From the NCBI RefSeq assembly GCF_036884655.1, contig NC_088354.1:11726501-11790500 (forward strand): a DNA stretch of 64,000 nucleotides, in the 5' to 3' direction. The notes beneath the pieces are model-generated. The model saw nothing but the letters and a program-made list of their open reading frames with translations. It was not told the DNA's origin and did not search any database. Within the stretch, counting starts at the first letter, position 1. The number at the start of each line of letters is the position of its first letter. A program made the translations under genes and the position numbers. This document shows, piece by piece, positions 11,826 through 25,200 of the stretch. This stretch comes from Musa acuminata AAA Group (taxonomy: Eukaryota > Streptophyta > Magnoliopsida > Zingiberales > Musaceae).

Positions 11826-12582
11826 TGTTGGTGAATGAATGTGCCATGGCTGATGAGTCAGCACGGCTTGGTCCATGGGTTGATGTTGGGAGTCTTTTAT
11901 CGGTTGAGTCGGATGCCGAGGTAGGTCGGGCCCTCGTGACGGGGTGTTGATCAGTGTTTCTCGGCCCGGGCACCGTCTGTGTTGAGCAGTGACTCTCCGT
12001 CTCCAGGCTGGTTAGCAGCTCACCTTCATTCACCGGATGACAATTCCCAGGTTGAGACGCTCGTGGCTCGAGGGTGGCCGCTTTCCTGCAAAAATGACCT
12101 TCGTCGGGTGATTCCTAATTTTGACCCCTCTGACAAGCAAGTCAGTTGGTTCTCCTTTTCTTCTTTTTTTTCTCAGTCTCCCTGACCGAATGTCGGTCGA
12201 GGGCTTTTATACTACTATACGAGGGTCGGTCATACGCAGGTTGGTGTGGTGGCCAATCCTCGAGGGTTGAGATGGTACCTTCGTGTGGTTGCCGTCCCGG
12301 GATGCATGGAACGGTGCCAGGCGGTGTCGTCCCGAGCTTTCGTGACGGGACGTATCAAACAGTACCTCGGTATGGATTCTGACTTAGCGTGTGGGGGTGC
12401 TCCCCTTGCTGATTCTCGGGTTAGTATGGTGGTACGCGAGTTGGCGTGGTGGACGTACCAAACAACACTAACCCGTCTCGAGTTTCCAGGACGGGACGTA
12501 CCAAACAACGCCTTGGTACGGATTCTGACTTGACGTGTGGCATCGACTGTAACGTCTTTTGGAGCCAAAATATACCTTATCA
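11826..12582 (-). mobile_element. Solo LTR, copy B (757 bp), inverted relative to copy A
   Basis: Read on the minus strand it begins TGATAAGGTATATTTTGGCTCC at 12582 and ends TTCACCAACA at 11826. A perfect 5-bp target-site duplication, gttac, flanks it (11821-11825 and 12583-12587). It has a TATA box (gtataaaagccct, around 12200-12212) and a purine-rich stretch in the same order as copy A. Its last 40 bases closely match the end of copy A (both contain GTGCTGACTC). It is about 230 bp longer because of repeated units between 12340 and 12545. There is no internal retroelement sequence. Confidence 0.85.
12342..12541. repeat. Repeated subunits in the U3-like part of LTR copy B
   Basis: The module gacgggacgta.caaac followed by cggta.ggattctgact and cgtgtgg occurs at 12346-12394 and again at 12491-12540. 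A third, shorter copy of ggacgtaccaaacaac lies at 12452-12468. The period is about 145 bp. These repeats largely explain why copy B is longer than copy A. Confidence 0.7.
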
Positions 12583-12587
12583 GTTAC

Positions 12588-12936
12588 CTCATCAAGGTGA
12601 CCATAAAAAAAGAAAAAGAAAAAAAATAAAGAGGCATATCCTTCAAACGCCTAAAGTTTGGTGTTTTCTAGTGATCTACTTTAGATAGCTTTTAAATGTT
12701 TCTTTATCTGGGGCTGATAAGCTGACATTTTGTGGTGAAAGCAAGTTTTGATTCATATTGCTCTGCTAAAGCACAAGCTGGCAGCTACAGTTGATTCTAT
12801 CAGTGGTGTGATCCAAGAACAACTTTTTAGTTCTTTGGAAAGATCTAGGAAAAATAGTAGAGGTTGGCTGAGGAAGAGGAACTATTCAATCCACCAGCTA
12901 GAATTGGATTCGAATGTGGAAAACCATTTCTGACCC

Positions 12937-12938
<2 letters not shown>
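12588..12938. other. Upstream flank of the bZIP gene
   Basis: About 350 bp between LTR copy B and the CT/CA microsatellite. It contains an A-rich run at 12604-12630. No gene is supported. Confidence 0.5.
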
Positions 12939-12986
<48 letters not shown>

Positions 12987-12987
12987 T
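12939..12987. repeat. (CT)n(CA)n microsatellite upstream of the bZIP gene
   Basis: About 14 CT units pass directly into about 10 CA units, some 30 bp upstream of the TATA box. CT/GA tracts near plant promoters can bind BPC/GAGA factors; function here is inference. Confidence 0.95.
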
Positions 12988-13012
12988 TATTTTGTTGGTG
13001 TCGCTCTATCCT

Positions 13013-13021
13013 GTCTATAAA
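13013..13021 (+). promoter_or_regulatory. TATA box of the bZIP gene
   Basis: The sequence gtctataaatgcc fits a plant TATA box. A start about 30 bp downstream (near 13045) would give a leader of about 555 nt, long enough to hold the sucrose-control uORF at 13376. Confidence 0.6.
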
Positions 13022-13375
13022 TGCCACCTCCTCCGAAGCTTCAACTCCCTTTCCTCCTGTTCTCTCTTGCTTAGGTTTACTGAGGTTCTTCTGCTCTATG
13101 CTTTAATTGCCTCCCTCCCCTGCTTCTGTTGATCTTAGCTGCGCACTGAAAACCAAGTTCCTGCTGCAGGTCCACTATTTCTTGTGGAAAGATTCCTCGC
13201 TTTTGGCTGGTTTCTTCCTGTTGGTGACTCTATTTACCTTCTCTCTGTTCCAAGATCTGAGCTTTATGAACCGAGGCTTCTTCTTCCTTTTCCGCCATTC
13301 ACATGCAGCGTCTTTATCTCTCGGTGTTTCTGATTGATGCTGCCTATCCGAAGTGAAATCGTCCCTTCGTAGTTC

Positions 13376-13480
13376 ATGCTAAATTCCACTCTTCAGCGCA
13401 TGAGCTACCTTGCACAATCCTTCTCTGTGGTCCTTCTTTACTGGTTCTATGTCTTCCATGAGTTTTGTTCTGAGAGCTGA
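13376..13480 (+). CDS. Sucrose-control uORF in the bZIP 5' leader (34 aa)
   Basis: This upstream ORF encodes a 34-residue peptide whose core QSFSVVLLYWFYVF matches the conserved SC-peptide of S1-group bZIP leaders (Arabidopsis bZIP11 and relatives have SFSVVFLYWFYVF). In those genes sucrose makes the nascent peptide stall the ribosome and lowers translation of the main ORF. A TAG codon two codons before the ATG fixes the start at 13376; a second in-frame Met is at codon 9. The peptide continues seven residues (HEFCSES) past the place where Arabidopsis bZIP11 ends soon after YVF. It stops 120 nt before the main ATG. Confidence 0.85.
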   Translation: MLNSTLQRMSYLAQSFSVVLLYWFYVFHEFCSES

Positions 13481-13600
13481 GCACAATCTACTTGATTCAG
13501 CTGCAACTCCACCAAAATACAATATTTCTTGAAGCACCACATTTAAATCTTGTGAATCTACTAAAAAGGTATCCTTTTTCTGGCCAAAATTCAAGTTTTG

Positions 13601-14068
13601 ATGGCTTCTCCCGGTGGGACTTCCTCCGCATCCAGTCTGCTCCACGGCTCTGGTTCCGACGAAGGTCTGCAGGCTGTGATGGACGAGAAGAAGCGGAAGC
13701 GACTGATATCGAACCGCGAGTCTGCGCGGCGGTCGAGGCTGCGCAAGCAGAAGCACTTGGATGATCTGGTGGCACAGGCGAACCAGCTGAGGAAGGAGAA
13801 CAGCCATGGCTTCGCAATCTTGAAGCTCGTTACACAGCACTGTGCTGCTGTGGAGGCCGAGAATTCTGTGCTGAGGGCTCAGATGATGGAGCTGAGCAGT
13901 AGGCTGCAATCCCTCGATGACAGACTCCACAACCTGAATGGAAACAACGGCAGCAATCACCTTCTGTGTGATGGTCCTCAGTTCACTGACAACATCGTCA
14001 GTCCATGGAACTTCAACTATATGAATCAGCCTATCATGGCTTCATCAGAGGACATGCTTTACTTCTGA
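13601..14068 (+). CDS. S1-group bZIP transcription factor (bZIP11/OBF1 type)
   Basis: A single-exon gene of 155 residues, typical of the small intronless S1 bZIPs. The basic region around residues 30-48 contains NRESARRSR, with the invariant N38-x7-R46. The first zipper Leu is at 56, ten after Arg46, and the zipper runs to about residue 107. The stretch VEAENSVLRAQMMEL is characteristic of the group. These factors bind ACGT-core and ocs-like elements, dimerise with group C bZIPs and link sugar and energy status to amino-acid metabolism. The start is the ATG at 13601. The sucrose-control uORF upstream supports the assignment and suggests translational repression by sucrose. Confidence 0.92.
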   Translation: MASPGGTSSASSLLHGSGSDEGLQAVMDEKKRKRLISNRESARRSRLRKQKHLDDLVAQANQLRKENSHGFAILKLVTQHCAAVEAENSVLRAQMMELSSRLQSLDDRLHNLNGNNGSNHLLCDGPQFTDNIVSPWNFNYMNQPIMASSEDMLYF

Positions 14069-14467
14069 GAGAGATGTAGCCATTGAACCTGTTAGAAGAA
14101 ACCTGACCATTGCAGGTCACACTTATTGAGTCCTAAAACCATGAAGGTTGTATAGACAGTCTTATCATCTACTTTTTTGTCTCTCTCAGCAACAAACGCA
14201 GAAACAAAGACTGCTATAATCTTGAAGATATAGTAATCGTAGTAACGATGGTGATGATGATGGTTTCCGCGTAGGAAGAGAGGGTGTGGAATTGAGTACT
14301 AATAGAAATGGTTGTGGTAATAATACTTGTAATGGTAACAGGAGAGAGAGCGTATCGAAAAGAAGAGCAATAATTTTCCTACCCCATCAAATTTCCGCGA
14401 GCCTACCTGCCTTGTGATTGGAAGCAGTCCATGGGTCCCAACATCAGCCAACCAAGAAAGTAATTGA
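14069..14467. other. bZIP 3' flank
   Basis: About 400 bp with TGATGATGG-type short repeats near 14246-14262. It presumably contains the bZIP 3' UTR. No other gene is seen. Confidence 0.5.
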
Positions 14468-14525
14468 GCCGGCCCAAGGAGGGCCACGGCCTATTATTGG
14501 ATGGGTTTCATATCTTTAGGGTTTC
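14468..14525 (+). promoter_or_regulatory. Site II and telo-box elements of the RPL10 promoter
   Basis: A GGCCCA site II element lies at 14471-14476 and a telo box TTAGGGTTT at 14516-14524. The ATG is about 85 bp further on. This pair is the classic TCP/telo-box arrangement of plant ribosomal-protein gene promoters and agrees with the gene below. Confidence 0.7.
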
Positions 14526-14606
14526 CTTTCTCAATATAAACGAGGCGGGCGTCGCGGTCGCGCTAGGTTTTGCGCGTGGGTCTCTTCCTCTGCCCTCATT
14601 TCAGCG

Positions 14607-18000
<3,394 letters not shown>

Positions 18001-18850
18001 AATTGGTCACTGGTGGATGATGATGATTCAATAGCTTTCTGTTCGAAAGGAGGACTATATATCATTTTCTGTTTGGTTTTGCAGCAAATTTAGCTTCTTT
18101 CTGTTTTAAGAACTATATCATTGCCTGTCTAATTTTGCAGCACATTAGTTTTGGATGTCAATTCTCAGTCATGTTATGACACCTTTATCTTACAATTCAA
18201 CGTGATTCATTCCTTTTTCTTAATTGTTTGTGTTCATGAGAACCTCCTTTCTGGATATGTTTTCTTTACAGCATCTCTCTACAGATTTGTAGAGACGATG
18301 ATGTCTGGTTGTTGAAGTTGCTCCTATTTCCCACACTCAATGTGCCTCGTATCTTAAGCTCATAGTTCTTGTACCGTCGCACATAGAGTATATAATTATA
18401 AACAGGTACTGATTCTATCTATGATGGATGATGACAAAACTTTTCTTCATTGATTAGATGATTGATGTTAGATTAACTTGGCGATTACGGCTACGTGCTG
18501 CGGAGACATCCAGTAACTGGGAATTAACCATATACGAACCGATGCGCCAAATACTTGTGATCCGCTTTTATGCACGGTAGATCGATTTGGAACGCGAGTC
18601 GCTTAAATCACCGTTCTATTATTCGATCATCCTTCGGGAACTCGTTCGCTCTATGGGTGTTTCGGTAATTTCACTCGCTCATTTAATTTCGAACCCGCTT
18701 CCCTGCCGTTCCTCAAACCGCGCGGTTAAATCCACGTAGACACCAAATAAGTCAGACGGCGTCATCTCCTCGTCGTGGCTCCGAAACGGTGAATCTCTAC
18801 TGGCCGTCCGATAGCTGCGCGTAGAAACTCCGCTAGCCGTCCGATTCCCC
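18001..18850. other. Spacer between RPL10 and the reticulon-like gene
   Basis: RPL10 3' flank followed by the GC-richer upstream region of the reticulon-like gene. No ORF is supported. Confidence 0.5.
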
Positions 18851-18860
18851 TGACTGAGAC

Positions 18861-18872
18861 CTATATATTTAG
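18861..18872 (+). promoter_or_regulatory. TATA box of the reticulon-like gene
   Basis: The sequence ctatatatttag lies about 370 bp upstream of the start codon. A likely 5'-UTR intron runs from a GTAAGA donor at 19067 to an AG at 19227, seven bases before the ATG at 19234. The donor choice is inference. Confidence 0.5.
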
Positions 18873-19233
18873 GCCTTGTCTCCTCTCCGTTTGCCGGTGC
18901 TTTCCGTTTCTGTTCGAGCGAGAGAAACGAGGAAACGAACGGGAGAAGAAGAAAGGCAAGCAAAAGTTTCTATTCGTTCGTAGATCGTTCTATTCTCGTT
19001 TCTAATTTCTTTTCTTTGAGAAATCGAAATATTTTTGGTTCTGAGATCAATTTTCTGCTTCTTTACGTAAGATGATGTTATAAGAATTTTCTTCTTGATG
19101 AATATTTTGTTGCACGATGGAGCGATGTTGTTGGAATCCGTTCGTGTTTTAGTCTTGATGAACTTTTATGGTCGGCTGTGGATCTGATTTGATGGTTATG
19201 GATCGGTGTTTGGGTTGAATGATTCAGGTGACG

Positions 19234-22200
19234 ATGTCAGAAGTTGGTGATTTGAAGAAGATCAACGAGAAGATTCACGAGTACCAAGGGTCTTCGTCGT
19301 CGTCAGATTCAGATGATGAGAAGCCCTCGTTTCAGAACTCAAGGAAGAAACGACTGTTTGGAAGGAAGGATACTGTGCATACCGTCCTTGGAGGAGGAAA
19401 ATGTATGTTTTCATCGAATTTGCTGGTTCTCCCATTCATCAATTTTGTTTTGTTGGGTATGATATTATATGTGTTTTCATTATTCTACTTGCGAATTGAT
19501 GATGTGATCTGGAATTGCAACATTCTTGTGTAATTGTGTTTACTCTTGAATACGTCTAATGTGGCTTTGACATTTTCCAATTGATTGTTAGCAGACAGCG
19601 GATTTGATGCCAGGTGTTGGAAGCAATGAGAGAAGAATGACGTAGATCATTTTAGGTTTGAATCATGAGTTGCAATATGTTTGATGCCCTTTATCCCTTG
19701 CTTTTCTGGTTCTTCTCAGAAATCATCATCATAATTTTGGTGCCTAAGTTTAGAACACAATTAGATTATTCGGAGTTTATCTTGATCTTGCATTAATCTC
19801 AACTGTCGGGGACTGGTTGTTATTTGGATCGACTATCTTAAAAGGGTTTAGGAGTCCCTTCCGTTCATCCTCTGTTTTCATTTTTTGTTCGCTCTCACCC
19901 TTATCCTATATTCTGATGTTTCTATTGCTTTCTTTATGGAAAGAGACTCACTCTAAATCATCATGTTCAACATTTTTTCTGTTCTTGCCGGATAACTGGA
20001 GGATGAGATCTTAGCACAATAGAAAAGAAGGGTTTCCCTCACAAAGAAAGAAATTTTATTAAAATGAGAAGGATGGACTGAAGGATTGTGAACAAATGGA
20101 TTGAAGTGTTTATTAGCAGCAATAGAGTCAGAAGGGAGCTTCGAGACTTCAATTTTTTTTATTTGCTGTTTCATGGATCTAAAGGATCAATCTGGAATTA
20201 GCAATCTAGTTTATTCTACAGCATTTAGATAAGCCAATGGTAGACTGGCCTTTATACAGCCATCTGAACGGGCTTCTTTTAGTGTTGTATTTGTCTACCT
20301 GGCCAGCATCCTGTCTTGTATTAGCTCATATGAGCATTGCATTATTAACTTCATGTCATATTCTTATTTCTTATTGAATCATTTACAAAGACATTTTGGT
20401 TTATATAATTATGATATTTGAAACAAGAATCATATCTACCTAATGCCTAGTTGAATAGAACTTTAGGAAGCTCTTCTTCTTTGAAATATTATTTTGTACT
20501 TGGTATTTTATTTGTATCCTTTAATCTTTTGTCAGACCTAATAATCCCTCTTGGGCTACTCACTTTTGCTATTAGTTTTTACTTTCTGTACTTTGGTCTC
20601 TAATTTATTTTAATGGTTCAAAATTGGTAGTGTTACATAAAGAAAAAAAAATAAAGGACATAACAAAAATGTCTTCTTTTTCTTGATTTTATCAAGCATA
20701 AATCACTGGTAACTTTTTCTTTATTATGTAGTAATTTTACAGCTCTTTGAATTTTATATAAATCACTGAATTACACTAATATTCTTACATATTGAAACTT
20801 TTGCAACAACACAAGCAACTTTATTATGCTGAACAATGTTGTTGTAAGTTCAATAGATATCATCAATACTCCTGCTTTTACCATCTTTTAGGATCTCTCA
20901 TTTTCCTTTATATTTGAGTTAGCAGAAAACACATAGAACACTATTTAATAAGTTTCTTTTGATTTTAGCTGCTGATATCATACTGTGGAGAAATAAACAA
21001 CTGTCAGGAAGCATACTTACTGGAGTCACTGTTATCTGGCTTCTCTTTGTATGGATGGGCTATCATTTGCTGACATTTATCTGCCACTTTCTTATACTTG
21101 TACTAGCAGTGTCTTTCCTCTGGTCCAACGGTGCATCATTTGTCAACAGGTAACAGTATGGTTTTGCTGAAAACTTGTTATACATTGGCTTTTACAGTGA
21201 GTGTTATACATACATGTTTTTGCCACTCGAGTTGATTTGCTCATGCATAGTCTCTTATGCAGATGAGTCTATGTGGACACGTAATTTAACAATTAGCTGC
21301 ATTATGGCATGAGATATTCATTAACACTAACCTTGAATCTAGTCGCTCTAATGCCACTCTGAATTCTCAGCAGTTACATTAGCATGAGTTTTTGTATATA
21401 TGAGATACATATTTTTGAATTTTTTGAGTTTTATACTTCCTACGTTCAAGATAAAAAAAAAGCTTATAACTATATGATAAGGTTTATATTTGTTAATTTT
21501 CATTGGTTAGCCCATCATTAATGTGACTGCTTTACATTCTGCAATTTTTTAAATTCTGGATTACGTAACTGATTCATCATATCCAGGTCCCCGCCCAAAT
21601 TTCCTGAGGTTGTCTTGCCTGAAGACTTATTTATAACTATAGCTCAATCAGTAAGATATGAAATTAATGAGGCTTTGGCAACTTTCTACTATGTTGCTTG
21701 TGGAAAGGATCTGAAGAGGTTTTTGATGGTAGGATTTTAATGCCTCCTTTTCGTTTGTCTTTTTTTTTTTCCTGATGCATTCTATGCTCAAGATGTTAAC
21801 AAGTAAGTCGAATATGCAGGTAATTGCAGGCTTGTGGATTCTTTCTGTAATTGGCAGCTGGTTCAGTTTCTTGACACTCTTCTACATAGGTGACTTAATT
21901 TTTTTCATCTCTTGCTTCCATCTTTTTTTTATTAAATGGCGATTCAACTTGGATCCATCGACTTGAGAATAAATGGGTTTCCACTTCTTTATATTATTGA
22001 TATGTGATGGTGTACTGCCTCATTATTATGTATTAATGGGAGGCAGGGTTCTTCGAATGTGATAGTTTGATTGTAAGCGTTTATGTGTTATCTCAGGTCA
22101 CCCTTGAGATGCTTATTACTTAGGAATTTTCTTTCTTCTGAAATAATAAAAGATACACTGGCAGTGCCATAAGCTTCCTATAAGTTAGGGAGACATCCGA

Positions 22201-23181
22201 TAGTTAGTTAGGATTAAATATACATGTCTGCCAGATTATTGGTGCAGCCCAAATGCCTATAATTAAATATACATCTGATAGTATAGCCCAAATGCCTATA
22301 CTCTTTGGTCTGAATTTTCAATAATCTCAGGATTTGTTTTAGAAAATCAAGAGAACAGCAGAATAGATCTGATCTACCCAGGTCTCGACCTGGGTAGATT
22401 CCACCAGAAAAAGAAGAAATGAATAGATGAAATATAGAATGAAGTAACAAAATTATGAGAAGAGACTGGCTTTGTTCAGTTCATTTCTCAACAAAACGAC
22501 ATATGGAAACTGCTTCCAGAGTAGACTCATATACTAGAGGGAAAGGAGGGTTCTGCAAGAGATGGATGCAGCCGTTTGCATATCTGAGACTCCTTTAGGA
22601 GGTGACTAAATCCAAATTTAGTATACATCGAGTAAAATTATTTGTTCTCAAGACACTAGCTAAGTTATAATGAAACATTAATAGGTAGATTAAACAAACA
22701 TAGAGCACATTATGCACCCTTTATTGGTCCGTCAGCTCTGGAGTGTTTGTCAGCCGATACACCACACCACAGTAGTTGCGTAATCAAATGTTTGTACAGA
22801 ATATATTTAATTTATCTTAAATCATGATGTTCTGATTTAAAGGAGCATAATCAAAGTATTATACAATCAAAGTATCTCTCATAGATGCTTTGATCTCTCA
22901 TAGATGCATCTTTTTTTAATTCTTTTCCAATACATGGATGTTGTGATTGAGCAAAGACGAGATACATATAGGCTTGTCATTTAGAGCCTCGGATTATGTT
23001 TTCTGTTGCAGGTTTTTTGATTCTGTACACCGGACCAGTATTCTATGAGAACTATGAGGATCATGTTGACACTGCTGCTGAGAAGGCAATCCATGCAATC
23101 AACAAGCAGTATGCAGTGCTGGATGCAAAGGTTCTTCAGAAAATTCCATATGGTACTTTTGCTAATAAAAAGCAGCACTGA
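19234..23181 (+). CDS. RTNLB: Reticulon-like protein B (RTNLB), ER membrane-shaping protein
   Basis: Five exons (19234-19402, 20969-21149, 21587-21728, 21820-21889, 23012-23181) with consistent phases give 243 residues. A charged, Ser-rich N-terminus is followed by the reticulon homology domain from about residue 55, starting with the family hallmark DIILWRNKQLSG. Two long hydrophobic hairpins are visible (GVTVIWLLFVWMGYHLLTF... and VIAGLWILSVIGSWFSFLTL...), separated by a hydrophilic loop with SPPKFPEVVLPED. The C-terminal QKIPYG segment and the final KKQH, a KKXX-type ER retrieval signal, fit plant RTNLBs. These proteins curve the tubular ER and take part in cell-plate and plasmodesma formation. 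The ATG at 19234 is chosen because the upstream in-frame ATG lies in the presumed 5'-UTR intron. Confidence 0.9.
22372..22399. repeat. Perfect 13-bp inverted repeat in the last reticulon intron
   Basis: The arms atctacccaggtc and gacctgggtagat are separated by two bases (tc) and could form a tight hairpin. The repeat lies in the 1.1-kb intron between the exons at 21889 and 23012. Confidence 0.85.
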
Positions 23182-24172
23182 GACAGAAATTTCTCTTTTA
23201 TCTCATATGTTTCATTGCTAGTCTTTCACTGGACATCTAAATTACACCATAGACAGACACAATAGAGTACCAGTTTTGATAAATGGATGGCCACAGTGAT
23301 CCTGCTAGCAGATTTATACTGTTCCGAAGCATATATAGCAGCAGTTCAATCTATTGCTATTCTGTATCTAGATAACTTGATTATGCATCTGACTCACATT
23401 TTTGCCGTCATCAATTTTTCTTACATTCTATAGCAAGATTGGGCATGCACATAATTTTTGTGTGGAAGTAGAAACCCAACAGATGTAGCATGAAGAATTA
23501 TTTGGTACCAAAAGGAACTGCTTTTTTCTGAAATGCATGAAATCTAATAGCACAACATGATGGAAAATTTATGCATCGACATTATTTGCTTTATGAATGA
23601 CAGCAATGAACCGTGCCCCACAATGAATCTCAAATAGCCTGCCTGTAGTTAACAAAAACCATATGCCAAACAATGAGCCCCAGATATATTAGAGTAGAAA
23701 GAAGAACTAAGTTCCTTAGGAGTAGACTCTGGGACATACCAATTTCAGACCTAATTAGCAGCCTGTTTTGCTTCCCAAGTATATTTAGGGGACTTCACAA
23801 GTATCAAACTCATACAATAAGATGGTCTTGAGTGACATTGTTTGTATTCTAGAGACAACCTCCCTCTTGAATCACATTCAATGACTATATCTGCTTCCTT
23901 TTACAGCAGAAATTACCTGGTCTGTAGTCATTATAATTACCTTCCTCAATTATTATTATTATGGAACAAATTGGAATCTAGCTGACGACAACCGACCTTG
24001 AAATAAATCCCCAAACAAGCTTTCTATTATTATGTTTAGGCATCAAAATTTCGAAACACTTGTGTCCCATAGCATCCATCATCCATCCAATGGAAGCATC
24101 ATTAATCTTTAGCCCTTCGCCTCCTACGTTCACACTTGCAAACATATCCAACACTAGTTTGAAGGATCAAAG
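23182..24172. other. Spacer between convergent RTNLB and LOR genes
   Basis: About 1 kb of AT-rich DNA with the 3' flanks of both genes. Nothing else is seen. Confidence 0.5.
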
Positions 24173-25080
24173 TTATGATGGGGATCCAAACATCTGCTCC
24201 AGAAGCATCACAATAGCCATTGCGAATGAGGTGTCAAAGCCTGGCTGCACGATCAGGCGGAAGACGTCGAGGCCAAAGGTGATGCCTTTGGCAGGCTCCT
24301 TCCTCTTGATCTCCATCAATTGCCGCCTCTTATCATCGACGACGGCACAGCACCGCTGCAAGTAGGATCCTTGGATCTCGTAGGCATGGCAAGGCTTGGC
24401 ACCTGAGACACATGGAGTGACATGTGCCAGTGCCCCGTGGTGGAGGAGACTCACATGCCTCTTGGCCACGAACCGTGGATTAGCTGCCTCCTCTCCCTCG
24501 TAGATCAGCCACTGGTCTTTTAGGCTCAGTTTCTGCATCACAACAGTAGGTATCTGATCGACTCAGGCACAAAAGCCTTTTAATCCTGATTTAGAACAAC
24601 TTTGATGAGATGAACAGCATTCAATCAGCTAAATTTTGATGAAGCATTAGATTCTTTCAACATTAGGGCAATCGATGCAGATATGACCGATCGACAAGAG
24701 AATTCATAATTTTTGCCTTTCATTTTTGGTCTTCGATTTCAAATATTTGAGTCGATCCCTTTGGAAAAGGAAAAGAGTGAGTAAAGTAATACACTGTGCA
24801 ATTGGGAAAATCCATGTTTGAGGAATACCTTTCTCCGAATGGTAAGGAGCGGTTTGCCGGTGGCGTCCATGAGGAGGACCTCCGCCTTGCTACCCGAGGC
24901 GTAGTTGTCGACCCGGAACACCAAGTTCCCCTTCGCATCGAACACCGCGAACCCGTTCCCGTTGAAGAGGAGCGACCTCCGCCACACGGTCAGCACCGCG
25001 GCGGGCCTCACCCCCCCGCCCCCGGTACACGCTGCTGCCGCTGCTGCTGCGGCTGCGGCGCTGGGGTGTACTTTCGCCAT
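24173..25080 (-). CDS. LURP-one-related (LOR / Tubby C-terminal-like) protein
   Basis: Two exons on the minus strand (24829-25080 and 24173-24532, phase 0) give 203 residues, the usual LOR length. After an Ala-rich N-terminus (a run of ten Ala within residues 8-17) come the family motifs LTVWRRSLLFNGNGFAVFD and LVFRVDNY, then DATGKPLLTIRRK at the end of exon 1. Exon 2 begins KLSLKDQWLIYEGE and ends with FGLDVFRLIVQPGFD and a short hydrophobic helix. LURP1-type proteins are linked to defence against oomycetes in Arabidopsis, but most members have unknown function. The fold is a 12-stranded barrel related to phospholipid scramblases. The intron sits at the usual family position. Confidence 0.9.
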
Positions 25081-25190
25081 CGCCTCCGGGAGTCGCTCGC
25101 CGATCGCCAGCAGCCGGTGAGTGGCCTCGTCGCTCGAGAAGACGAGGCGAGACCGGTGGTGGCGGGAGACGTCGAGATCGAGGGTTGCCC

Positions 25191-25200
25191 ATTTATAGTC
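25191..25200 (-). promoter_or_regulatory. TATA box of the LOR gene
   Basis: The minus strand reads gactataaat about 110 bp upstream of the ATG at 25080, a suitable distance for a short leader. Confidence 0.6.
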
